A DNA stretch of 17,766 nt from DATEZO01 sp035255485 (GTDB lineage Bacteria > Pseudomonadota > Gammaproteobacteria > Burkholderiales > Burkholderiaceae_D), in NCBI GenBank assembly GCA_035255485.1, contig DATEZO010000019.1, positions 1 to 17,766 of the forward strand. Direction: 5' to 3'. Positions 7,604-15,248 of this stretch are shown piece after piece. The notes beneath the pieces are model-generated. The model saw only the letters and a list, made by a program, of their open reading frames with translations. It was not told where the DNA came from and ran no database searches. Every line of letters begins with the position of its first letter. Position 1 is the first letter of the stretch. A program made the translations under genes and the position numbers.

Positions 7604-7650
7604 GACATGGGGATTCACAAAAAGCACTGTTCCAATTGCAGTCAACGTTT

Positions 7651-9756
7651 ATGATTAATATGACAAAACTTGTTTTTACACACATACCAAGCCATGCCGC
7701 CGTTGCCCTAACTGCCGGTTTCCTAATGTGGCCGGTTGCGCATGCGCAGACCATGGCCGGCAAGTCGCCTGAAGACGTGGTCATCACGGCCAACAGGAGC
7801 GAGCAGCGACGTTTCGATTCCGCTGCGTCAATCGACGCGGTTAAGGTTGACCCCTTGCACACGGCATCGCCTCTGGTTAATCTGTCGGAGTTGCTGTCGG
7901 CAGTACCCGGCATTCAGATTCGCGAACGGCAAAATTATGCGCAAGATCTGCAGGTATCGGTGCGCGGTTTTGGCACCCGTTCCACGTTCGGCGTGCGCGG
8001 GGTGCGTATCCTGATCGACGGTATCCCGGCTACCATGCCGGATGGCCAAGGACAGGCGGCCACTGCCAGTCTGACATCAGCCAAGCGCATCGAAGTATTG
8101 CGCGGCCCGGTCGCCCAGCTTTACGGCAATGCGGCAGGTGGCGTGGTACAAGTATTTACCAACGACCCACCGCTCGCCTCCGAGTCGCCGTCTGCAATGA
8201 TATCGGCCGGCGTCGGCAGCTATGGGCAGAAACAGGCCGATGTATCGATCGGTGCCGGAAGCGATACGCTGGGCGGCTTGGTTGATGTCTCTCGCTATTC
8301 CACCAATGGCTATCGCGATCACAGTGCGGCGCAACGCACGCAAGTCAATGCCAAGATGGTCGCGCGACCTTCGACAGACACCACCGTGACCGGCATCTTT
8401 AACAGTTTTGATCAACCACGTGCGCAGGATCCACTGGGCCTGACGCATGAGCAATTTAACCAGAATCCCCAACAGGTTGTGCCAGGTGCGCTTATCTTCG
8501 ATACTCGTAAGAAGATCGAGCAGCAGCAAGTGGGCGTAGTCTTGGATCATAGCCTGTCTGCTAGCGATAGCCTGAAGGCACGGCTGTATGGCGGCACACG
8601 TCAAGTGTTCCAGACGCTGGCGTTTAGCGGTAGCGCCCTCAGTTCGGCCGGTGGTGTGGTTGATCTCGATAATACTTTTCAGGGCGCAGGCCTGAGCTGG
8701 AACCACAAGGCCAAGCTTGGCGGTGTGCCGCTCAACTGGACGCTGGGCATCGAGGCGGATAAGCTCGATCAGACTCGACGCGGCTTCGTCAACAACAATG
8801 GCAGTGTGGGTGACCTGCGGCGCGACGAGATCGACAGTGCGGATAATCTGGACTTGTTCGGTCAGGTCGACTGGTCTTTTTCGGAACGATGGAAGGCCAC
8901 CGCCGGATTGCGCACGAGCCGTGTGCGCCTGGCCGTCGATGACCGCTTTGTCACAGCGAATAGCCCCAACGACAGCGGCAGCGTGGAATACCACAATACC
9001 AGTCCGGTGCTCGGCCTGGTCTGGCATGCCAGTGATGACGTCAACGTATATGGCAATATCGGGCGTGGCTTTGAGACGCCAACCGTGACAGAGACCGCGT
9101 ATCGCGTTGGCGCCACCGGACCCAACCTGGCGCTCAAACCGTCGCGCAGTGTGCAGGGTGAGATTGGGATTAAATTGCGGAAAGGCCTGCACACCGTGGA
9201 CTTTGCAATATTCGATGCACGCAGCCGCGATGAAATCGTTCCGTTAACCACTGAAAACGGCCGCTCGATTTTCCAGAACGTCGATCGCGTTGAGCGGCGG
9301 GGTGCCGAAGTGTCATGGACTACGGCATGGAACAGAATCACTACGCAGGTCGGTTATACCTTGTTGGATGCTCGCTTTCAGCAGCGGTTTATCAATGGGC
9401 AAAATGCGGTGATCGCTGTCGGCAACCGTCTGCCTGGTGCGCCCATGCATAGCCTCTTTACGCAGATTGAGTACCGGCCAGCGGATGCGATCTCGACGGC
9501 GCTGGAGATGCGTGCGGAAAGCAAGGCCTACGTGAATGATATTAACAGTGACGCCGCACCCGGCTATGCGGTGTTCAATTTGCGTGCGGGCTACAACTTC
9601 CGTATGGGGCCGACAAAGATGTTCTTGTACGGCAGGCTCGACAATTTACTGGACAAGAATTACGCTGGCTCCGTCATCGTCAACGACGGCAACCAACGTT
9701 TCTTTGAACCGGCAGCGGGGCGCCGTTTATTCGTCGGCCTGCGTGCTGCGTTTTAA
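7651..9756 (+). CDS. pqqU: TonB-dependent receptor, PqqU (YncD)-like, probable PQQ importer
   Basis: A 701-residue outer-membrane receptor. The signal peptide ends at PVAHA, followed by a TonB-box-like EDVVITANRS, a plug domain (about residues 40-165) and a 22-strand barrel ending in the C-terminal Phe of LRAAF. The plug segment RQNYAQDLQVSVRGFG with IDGIPATMPDGQGQ, the barrel segments NGYRDHSAAQ and GRGFETPT, and DNLLDKNYAGSVIVND near the end correspond closely to E. coli YncD, now PqqU, which imports pyrroloquinoline quinone. It lies between a PQQ enzyme and PQQ-associated genes, which supports that role. Start: ATG 7651 (or 7660) because the promoter covers the earlier GTG; neither has a clear ribosome-binding site. 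It probably heads an operon with the propeller gene 41 bases downstream. PQQ as substrate is inferred. Confidence 0.85.
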   Translation: MINMTKLVFTHIPSHAAVALTAGFLMWPVAHAQTMAGKSPEDVVITANRSEQRRFDSAASIDAVKVDPLHTASPLVNLSELLSAVPGIQIRERQNYAQDLQVSVRGFGTRSTFGVRGVRILIDGIPATMPDGQGQAATASLTSAKRIEVLRGPVAQLYGNAAGGVVQVFTNDPPLASESPSAMISAGVGSYGQKQADVSIGAGSDTLGGLVDVSRYSTNGYRDHSAAQRTQVNAKMVARPSTDTTVTGIFNSFDQPRAQDPLGLTHEQFNQNPQQVVPGALIFDTRKKIEQQQVGVVLDHSLSASDSLKARLYGGTRQVFQTLAFSGSALSSAGGVVDLDNTFQGAGLSWNHKAKLGGVPLNWTLGIEADKLDQTRRGFVNNNGSVGDLRRDEIDSADNLDLFGQVDWSFSERWKATAGLRTSRVRLAVDDRFVTANSPNDSGSVEYHNTSPVLGLVWHASDDVNVYGNIGRGFETPTVTETAYRVGATGPNLALKPSRSVQGEIGIKLRKGLHTVDFAIFDARSRDEIVPLTTENGRSIFQNVDRVERRGAEVSWTTAWNRITTQVGYTLLDARFQQRFINGQNAVIAVGNRLPGAPMHSLFTQIEYRPADAISTALEMRAESKAYVNDINSDAAPGYAVFNLRAGYNFRMGPTKMFLYGRLDNLLDKNYAGSVIVNDGNQRFFEPAAGRRLFVGLRAAF

Positions 9757-9797
9757 CCAGTTTGATTCGCCATATAAAAAGCAAAGAGGAACAGATT

Positions 9798-10802
9798 ATG
9801 CAAAGAATTTTTTTGAAATCATTGCGTCACGCCGGCCCGGCCCCGTGTCCGCCACGCAAGCTGTTTGCGGCAGGAGTGGTGTTTGCCGCATACCTGTTCG
9901 CCAGTGGCATTGCCTGCGCCAGTCCCTATGCTTATGTTCCGAATGAAAAGTCAGGAACACTGTCGGTCATTGATTGCGAGACTGACACGGTAATCGACAC
10001 CATCCAGGCGGGCCACAAGCCGCGCGGGCTGGCTGCCAGCCCCGATGGAAAAAGGATTTACGTTAGCGACCAGACCAATAACGCGCTGCTAGTGATTGAT
10101 ACCGCCACGCGGGCGGTGGTGTCATCCATCGCGTTAGGAGAATCGCCGGAAGGGGTAGGAATTTCGCCCGATGGCAAGTGGGTAGTCGCCGCCAGTGAAA
10201 TCAGCAATAGTGTGTCGTTCATATCTACAGCAACCAACGAAAAGGTGTTTAGTGTAAAAACCAGGGGCAAGAATCCCGAACACGCGGAATTCAGCCCCGA
10301 TGGTAAATGGTTATACGTTACCGCAGAAGAAGCGGATAGTGTCGATATTGTCGACGTAGCCAAGCGCACACAAGTCAATGCAATTACGCTCGGCATGCGA
10401 CCGCGCGGAATCGGCTTTCTGCCCGATGGCAGCAAAGCCTATGTGGCGGCCGAAATCGCCAGTACCGTCTACGTGATTGATGTGGCGAGCCAAACCATGG
10501 TCGCTTCGCTCAAGGCCGGGAAGTTTTCCAATGGCGTAACGGTGAGACCGGATGGAAAACGCGTATATATATCGAATGGCAAGGATGGCACGGTATCCGT
10601 GATCGATACGGCGAAAAACACCGTGGAGGCGACAGTACCAGTCGGCAAACGGCCCTGGAACATGGCACTCACGCCAGATGGGAAAAAGCTGTACGTGGCA
10701 AATGGTAGATCCAATTCTGTCTCTGTTATCGATACCAGCAGCAATCAAGTAATCAAGGACATCGCAGTGGGCGAACTGCCTTGGGGTGTAGTGATCCAGT
10801 GA
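9798..10802 (+). CDS. PQQ-associated seven-blade YVTN beta-propeller protein
   Basis: A 334-residue exported protein. A long signal peptide (hydrophobic core LFAAGVVFAAYLFASGIACA) is followed by seven repeats of about 42 residues, each built on [A/L/I/V]YV.N...SVSVIDT....V...I.VG..P.G...SPDGK. The repeats fill the rest of the protein, giving a closed seven-blade propeller. Proteins of this kind are annotated as PQQ-dependent catabolism-associated beta-propeller proteins and occur beside quinoprotein dehydrogenases. Their biochemical role is not established, and none of the catalytic residues of a quinoprotein enzyme is seen. The start at 9798 is set by the ribosome-binding site AGAGGA (9785-9790), which excludes an upstream in-frame ATG at 9762. 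It lies between the receptor and cytochrome b561 genes in one transcription unit. Confidence 0.88.
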   Translation: MQRIFLKSLRHAGPAPCPPRKLFAAGVVFAAYLFASGIACASPYAYVPNEKSGTLSVIDCETDTVIDTIQAGHKPRGLAASPDGKRIYVSDQTNNALLVIDTATRAVVSSIALGESPEGVGISPDGKWVVAASEISNSVSFISTATNEKVFSVKTRGKNPEHAEFSPDGKWLYVTAEEADSVDIVDVAKRTQVNAITLGMRPRGIGFLPDGSKAYVAAEIASTVYVIDVASQTMVASLKAGKFSNGVTVRPDGKRVYISNGKDGTVSVIDTAKNTVEATVPVGKRPWNMALTPDGKKLYVANGRSNSVSVIDTSSNQVIKDIAVGELPWGVVIQ

Positions 10803-10822
10803 GTGACATCAGGAGAGAAGCC

Positions 10823-11368
10823 ATGCAAGTCCAATCCGATGGACGCTATACGATGCCCGTTATCGCGCTGCATTGGCTGATGGCGCTCTTGTTGTTTGTG
10901 CAAATCGGCATCGGCTGGTACATGGTCGATATTCCCAAGCGGACGCCGCCGGTGGCTTTTTATTACAATCTGCACAAATCGCTCGGATTGCTTGCATTCG
11001 CGCTCGTCGTTGTTCGGCTATGGTGGAAATTCCGCTCGCCGTCACCATCGCTCAATCCTCTGCACCAGTCTCCGGTACTGGCGAAGGCGGCGGAAATTTC
11101 ACACCGACTGCTGTATGTTTGCATGCTGATGACGCCAGTGTGCGGATTCGTTGCATCCAGCTTCACCAAGCACAGCATTAATTTTTTTGGATGGCCGTTG
11201 CCGCGCCTCGGATGGGATGACCCTCTGATTTCTTCTGTATTCAAAAAGCTACATTTCGGATTTTCCTATCTGCTGTTCTTCTTGATTTGCATACACCTGA
11301 CCGCAGTTTTGTATCACCTTGCTACCTCAGGAACGCAAGTTATACGGCGCATGTTGCCACGTACCTGA
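10823..11368 (+). CDS. Cytochrome b561 family membrane protein
   Basis: A 181-residue inner-membrane protein with four hydrophobic helices (about residues 12-33, 50-68, 93-112 and 143-165). Histidines typical of the b561 diheme fold are visible: His17 (ALHW), His51 (NLHKSLG), His94 (ISHRLLY), His144 (KKLHFGF) and His158 (CIHLTAVLYH). The family moves electrons between quinol and periplasmic acceptors. Here it could link the PQQ enzyme or PedF to the quinone pool, which is inference. The start is supported by AGGAGAG (10811-10817), 20 bases after the propeller gene, so the two are co-transcribed. An earlier in-frame start at 10781 would overlap the upstream gene and is rejected. Confidence 0.9.
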   Translation: MQVQSDGRYTMPVIALHWLMALLLFVQIGIGWYMVDIPKRTPPVAFYYNLHKSLGLLAFALVVVRLWWKFRSPSPSLNPLHQSPVLAKAAEISHRLLYVCMLMTPVCGFVASSFTKHSINFFGWPLPRLGWDDPLISSVFKKLHFGFSYLLFFLICIHLTAVLYHLATSGTQVIRRMLPRT

Positions 11369-11398
11369 ATAGGGGTCGAGAGAAGGCCTTCCAGAGAG

Positions 11399-11422
11399 CG
11401 TGCTGGCGTAATTGCCAGCGCG
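11399..11422 (+). terminator. Possible weak terminator after cytochrome b561
   Basis: A 9-bp stem with one G-U pair (CGTGCTGGC/GCCAGCGCG, loop GTAATT) lies 30 bases after the b561 stop and is followed by TTCTTATCT, not a clean T run. The remaining bases to 11731 hold the pedF promoter region and no gene. Confidence 0.45.
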
Positions 11423-11610
11423 TTCTTATCTGCATCCTGTGCTTTTCTTTTCCATTTTGTGCTTCCTCTGATCACAATCTGCCCCGAGCTTGCGAGAAAG
11501 GCATCGAGCAAGTAGTCATGCTTGTATTTCTGTCATTTTCGCATTTATGCTCGATGATGAAGAGGTTGAATAGCTCGTGGAACAGGTCAATACGTTCTTT
11601 TCTGTAGCAG

Positions 11611-11627
11611 TGTTGCAGGCTGCAACA
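11611..11627 (+). repeat. Perfect inverted repeat upstream of the pedF promoter
   Basis: TGTTGCAG-G-CTGCAACA has perfect 8-bp arms around one base. It is centred about 76 bases before the predicted sigma-54 transcription start, a suitable place for an activator dimer, or it may simply be a hairpin. The same repeat was not found before the other three sigma-54 elements. Confidence 0.5.
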
Positions 11628-11668
11628 ACCAGATGCCGCTCAGAAGATCTAAACGCTGTGATGCACCA

Positions 11669-11683
11669 TGGCATGGCAATTGC
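11669..11683 (+). promoter_or_regulatory. Sigma-54 (RpoN) -24/-12 promoter of the pedF operon
   Basis: TGGCAT-GGCAA-TTGC has exact GG-N10-GC spacing and one change from consensus. The predicted start is near 11695, about 37 bases before the pedF ATG. Confidence 0.75.
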
Positions 11684-11731
11684 CTCAGTATAGTCAATTC
11701 AATTCTTTTTAATTTGATTGGGGAGACCATC

Positions 11732-12205
11732 ATGTCATTTGCATCATCCAGCTTCGTATTCAGCGCATCGCTATTGGTATCAATGTTTGTTTCAAGTGCG
11801 GCACTGGCGCACGGGAATGTCACGCCGCAGGCAGTTGATGCTACTTCATTACCGCAGCTTGGCGAGAAATGGCGTGAAGAGAACCCTTATCGCAACAACA
11901 AGGAGGCAATCCGTATTGGTACCTCGGCATTTGCCCAGAACTGCGCCCGCTGCCATGGTATCGAGGCGATATCCGGCGGGATCGCGCCAGATCTGCGGAG
12001 GCTTGATCGCGACTGCTTCACTCTAAAGGTGGAAGCCAAAAAGCAAGCCTGCTACAAGGAAAACGACCAGTATTTCCTGACGTCGATTAGACATGGAAAG
12101 GTACGCAACGGCGCCGTGTATATGCCACCGTTCGAAGGAGTATTCGGTCAGGAAGCGATGTGGGCCATCAAAGCTTATCTTGAGACGCGCCGGGAAACCA
12201 AGTAA
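11732..12205 (+). CDS. pedF: Cytochrome c-550 PedF
   Basis: A 157-residue periplasmic class I cytochrome c. The signal peptide ends at AALA, so the mature protein starts HGNVTPQAVD, a characteristic PedF beginning. The heme-binding motif is Cys71-Ala-Arg-Cys74-His75 in NCARCHG, followed by SGGIAPDLR, and Met121 in VYMPPF is the probable distal ligand. In Pseudomonas the PedF-type cytochrome accepts electrons from PQQ alcohol dehydrogenases, and the same is expected here for the enzyme at 3437-5188. Two extra cysteines (95 and 107) lie in a short insertion (DCFTLKVEAKKQAC) and may form a disulfide. The start is set by GGGGAG (11720-11725); the in-frame ATG at 11633 would lie upstream of the promoter and is rejected. 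Confidence 0.92.
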   Translation: MSFASSSFVFSASLLVSMFVSSAALAHGNVTPQAVDATSLPQLGEKWREENPYRNNKEAIRIGTSAFAQNCARCHGIEAISGGIAPDLRRLDRDCFTLKVEAKKQACYKENDQYFLTSIRHGKVRNGAVYMPPFEGVFGQEAMWAIKAYLETRRETK

Positions 12206-12381
12206 ATCGGGTACAAACTTCGTGCCGTGCAGGTTAGGCACGATCAGGTCGCTGCACAGCACGCTGCTTTGCGGTGCTTGCCATGTACAAGGGCACGGGG
12301 TATGAGCGCCAGAAATATGACGAAATCTGCCCCGGCCTTCATGTTCATTGCAATCAAAATATAACTATATTGGAGACCATC

Positions 12382-13215
12382 ATGAAGTTTCTATCATTGC
12401 CAAGATTTGTGGCAGGGATTTTAGTAGCCGGCGCACTCAGCCTGCAAGTATCCACTGCGCATGCCGATCTGGCCAAGCTGCAGCAGTCTGGCGTCATTAA
12501 AGTAGCTGTGTACAAAGATTTCGCACCGTTTTCAGGCAAGGATGGCGGGATCGATATCGACTTTGCAAATGCACTTGCACAAAAACTGGGGCTCAAGTTG
12601 AGCCTGCTGCCATTCGACGCTGGTGAAAACCTGAATGATGACCTGCGTAACATGGTGTGGAAGGGACACTATCTCGGCTATGGTCCGGCCGATGTACTAA
12701 TGCATGTGCCAGTTGACACCCATTTGATGGAAGAAAACAAGCGTGTGGAAATCTTTGCGCCGTATTATCGAGAAAAAGTGCGGCTGGTGCGCGATGTAAA
12801 TAAGTTTCCGGTTTACGATAACGTCGATTCCATGACTGGAAAACGAATCGGCGTGGAAAAAATTTCGATCGCTGCCATGGTTCTGCTGGGAGAGCAAAAC
12901 GGAAAGTTCCGCGACAACGTAAAGATTTTTCCCACCGCGGCCGAGGCGCTCGAAAAGCTGAAGGCGGGCGAGCTCGATGCGGTATTGGCAACCCACTCCG
13001 AGATCGAGTCTTCACTCAGGCAGGATCCGCGCTTTCAGCAGAGTGAAGCGAGATTCCAGCGCCTGCCGCGACAAGGCTGGGTAGTCGGCCTATCGGTGAA
13101 ACATGATGATGTGGAACTGGCAAAGGCACTTCAGGCTGCGACCAACGAACTGGTAGCCTCTGGCGAGCTGGCGAAGATTTTTGCCAAATACGGCGTAACC
13201 CTGACCAAGCCGTGA
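12382..13215 (+). CDS. Quinoprotein-associated periplasmic binding protein (XoxJ/MxaJ-like)
   Basis: A 277-residue exported protein of the family 3 solute-binding fold. The signal peptide ends at STAHA, and the mature protein starts LAKLQQSGVIKVAVYKDFAPFSG, the usual first strand of this fold. Further conserved segments are GGIDIDFANALAQKLGL, the hinge region GKRIGVEKISIAAMVLLG, and LKAGELDAVLATHSEIE. Such proteins are found in PQQ alcohol dehydrogenase clusters without a matching ABC permease, as in methanol oxidation, where MxaJ/XoxJ is thought to help maturation or activation of the dehydrogenase. None of the other genes visible here is an ABC permease or ATPase. Its start GGAGACCATCATG is the same as the start context of pedF. 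It is probably in the pedF transcription unit, 176 bases downstream. Confidence 0.85.
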   Translation: MKFLSLPRFVAGILVAGALSLQVSTAHADLAKLQQSGVIKVAVYKDFAPFSGKDGGIDIDFANALAQKLGLKLSLLPFDAGENLNDDLRNMVWKGHYLGYGPADVLMHVPVDTHLMEENKRVEIFAPYYREKVRLVRDVNKFPVYDNVDSMTGKRIGVEKISIAAMVLLGEQNGKFRDNVKIFPTAAEALEKLKAGELDAVLATHSEIESSLRQDPRFQQSEARFQRLPRQGWVVGLSVKHDDVELAKALQAATNELVASGELAKIFAKYGVTLTKP

Positions 13216-13278
13216 CGCCGGTGCTCCCGGATGGCTGAGCGAAGCACGTTATTCAAGTGAGTCAGTCAGTATCGCGGC

Positions 13279-14058
13279 TTGTCATTGACGCGAAATATCT
13301 CGATCGATACCGGGTCCGGGCAGCGTAATAAACGTCATGGCACCAATGCTCATATCGATGGTGTGTCAAAGGCGACCGCGTCAGTACGCATTCTCAACCA
13401 AACCATACTGTCGTCGGCTCTTAAGGTGGCGTGCAACAAGCGAGGTTTTTCTGAACAAAGCAACCTTGCCAGATTGCGCACATCCGGGAGGATCTGTTCG
13501 AGCCATTCCGCATTGAAGACATGATTAAAAGCGGTCTGCTTCAACGCGTGCTATTAAAGAGTTCTGACGTTGGGAATAGCTTCGAAGACACCGTTGGCAG
13601 CGGTGTCGATTCGTAATCACAATGCTGCTTTTTATTCTTCAGAGATCATCGACAGGATGGTAGAGCTTGAGCCATTCAAGACCGCCATTACCTTGAGTTT
13701 CATGCGCTCGTGGCCGTTCGTCGTGTATACAGTTGCGCTGTTGCTTGCAAATGCCGTGGTCTACAAACTTTTTTGTTGCTGCCTTTGTCTGTTGGGTGCC
13801 AACCTGGCATTACTCGGACGCTTTCGTATTTTTTCGTGGCTGCCATGGCGCGAGCAATGCGGAATGCCTTGGCATAGCTGCCGTCATCATTGCGAATATG
13901 AAGCTATTGGCCGCAACGACCGCATTGGCTACGATGACTGTTTTCAGTGCATGGATTGCGTGGTGATTTATCGAGGCAATGAACAGTGCGCTCCGCTGAT
14001 GCTCGAGAAAAAACGTGGACACATGATCCCTATCCATGCTGCTATTGAAAAACAGTAA
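13279..14058 (+). pseudogene. NosR/NirI-like flavin and iron-sulfur membrane protein, broken
   Basis: Fragments in two frames follow the order of NosR-type proteins. Frame one (13279-13521) carries DGVSKATASVRILNQTILSS, like the flavin-attachment region, where the usual S/T-G-A-T is altered to S-K-A-T. The next frame (13491-13613) carries DLFEPFRIEDMIKSGLLQRV and stops. The first frame resumes from about 13690 with LFCCCLCLLGANLALLGRF, resembling CxxxCPLGA, then the C-terminal iron-sulfur motif CGMPWHSCRHHC, DCFQCMDC and NEQCAPL. One ligand of the usual CGxPCxxCxxxC pattern is replaced by Trp. Most transmembrane helices and the N-terminal half of the flavin domain are missing. NosR-type proteins carry covalent FMN attached by ApbE, and the adjacent ApbE gene is intact. 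Whether the original partner was nitrous oxide reduction or the PQQ system cannot be told. Confidence 0.72.
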
Positions 14059-14067
14059 GGAAGTTCA

Positions 14068-15099
14068 ATGAGACATAGAAAATTCATGAGTGCATCCGTC
14101 GGCTTTGGCGCTGCGGCGATTGCTGTTGGCTGGAAAATCATTGATAACCATGCCGCCCCGGGAACCGTGCTCAGAAGTGGTCCGAGCCCTTTGGGGCAAC
14201 GTCTCTATCGGGGTGTTGACCTGGCATTCGGTACGAGTATTTCCGTGCAATTGCTGCACGATGATGAAAAGCAGGCGAATCTGGCAATTGAGGATGCATT
14301 TGCCGCAGCAAAAAAAATTGATTTCCTGATGAGTGTATATCGTCATAGTAGCCAGGTTTTCACCTTGAACGCTATCGGCAGTCTGGATCACCCGGATCCT
14401 CATCTCGTTGCCGTTTTAAAAATTGCGAGAGATCTGACCGCGTTGACCCAAGGTGCCTTCGATGTGACTGTACAGCCGCTATGGATAGCCTATAAAAATG
14501 CCCATTCGCGAGGTGACTTGCCAACCGATGCGGAGCGCGAAAGCGCGCGTACGCTTGTCGATTCGCGTCAACTGGTGTTTGATGAGCGTAGCGTCCAATT
14601 GCTGCGCCCCGGAATGGCCATTACCCTGAATGGTATTGCCCAGGGTTATGCCACCGACCTTGCATTGGCTGCTATCCGGGCGCGTGGCATTCGGCATGCG
14701 TTACTTGATATGGGAGAGTGCGGCGCCGTCGGCGCGCGCGACGAAGACCGCCCATGGATGCTCGGTATTCAGGATCCACGCAAAAGCGAGCTGCTGGCGC
14801 GGGCATTACGAATGGATAGCCGAAGTGCGGCCACATCGGGCGATTATGAAACCGGCTTTAATGCGGACTTTTCACAACATCATATTTTTGATCCGCACAC
14901 TGGTAGCTCTCCACCTGAGCTGGCAAGTGCAACGGTGGTTGCACCCACTGCGGTACTGGCGGACGGCTTGTCGACAGCGATGATGGTAATGGGAGCTGCC
15001 AGAGCGATAAAGCTCGCATCAACCCTGGAAAATGTGGATGTGATGCTGATCGGTAAAGCCGGAGAGCGATGGGAGTCCCCTGACTTTCCATGGTCTTGA
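14068..15099 (+). CDS. apbE: FAD:protein FMN transferase (ApbE/NosX type)
   Basis: A 343-residue exported enzyme that attaches FMN covalently to threonine of flavoproteins such as NosR, RnfG or NqrC in the periplasm. The N-terminus (MRHRKFMSASVGFGAAAIAV) is a signal or anchor sequence, perhaps twin-arginine-like with an imperfect RHRKFM. Family motifs in order are IDFLMSVYRHSSQVFTLN, GAFDVTVQPLW, MAITLNGIAQGYATDLAL, HALLDMGECGAVG, SAATSGDYETGF, HHIFDPHTG and APTAVLADGLSTAMMVMG. The NGIAQGYATD and DMGE variants are like those of NosX. The length is normal and no lesion is seen. The start follows AAGGAAG (14057-14063), which overlaps the stop of the broken NosR-like gene, so the two were a translation-coupled pair. 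Its former substrate may be dead, so its present target is unclear. Confidence 0.92.
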   Translation: MRHRKFMSASVGFGAAAIAVGWKIIDNHAAPGTVLRSGPSPLGQRLYRGVDLAFGTSISVQLLHDDEKQANLAIEDAFAAAKKIDFLMSVYRHSSQVFTLNAIGSLDHPDPHLVAVLKIARDLTALTQGAFDVTVQPLWIAYKNAHSRGDLPTDAERESARTLVDSRQLVFDERSVQLLRPGMAITLNGIAQGYATDLALAAIRARGIRHALLDMGECGAVGARDEDRPWMLGIQDPRKSELLARALRMDSRSAATSGDYETGFNADFSQHHIFDPHTGSSPPELASATVVAPTAVLADGLSTAMMVMGAARAIKLASTLENVDVMLIGKAGERWESPDFPWS

Positions 15100-15218
15100 C
15101 ATGAGGCCGCAAATGGATGTTGGCGCATATTGCCGGATAATGACGCTGAATGACGCATCAGATTTAATGGATTAGAAAAAGAGTAAAAGAACGTGTGGCC
15201 GTCCTGGAAAAGACCGAG

Positions 15219-15247
15219 GCCGATGATTTTTATCATCGGCTTTTTTT
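15219..15247 (+). terminator. Rho-independent terminator after apbE
   Basis: A perfect 9-bp stem (GCCGATGAT/ATCATCGGC) with a TTTT loop and seven Ts. It lies 120 bases after apbE and would end the pedF transcription unit. Confidence 0.92.
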
Positions 15248-15248
15248 C

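Noticed and set aside
7588..7650. GTG at 7588 as start of the PqqU-like receptor
   Set aside because: The codon abuts the sigma-54 element at 7589-7603, so it would not be in the mRNA, and the signal peptide begins properly at 7651 or 7660.
8077..9192. Minus-strand 371-codon open frame
   Set aside because: Antisense shadow of the PqqU-like receptor; no recognisable domain or start site.
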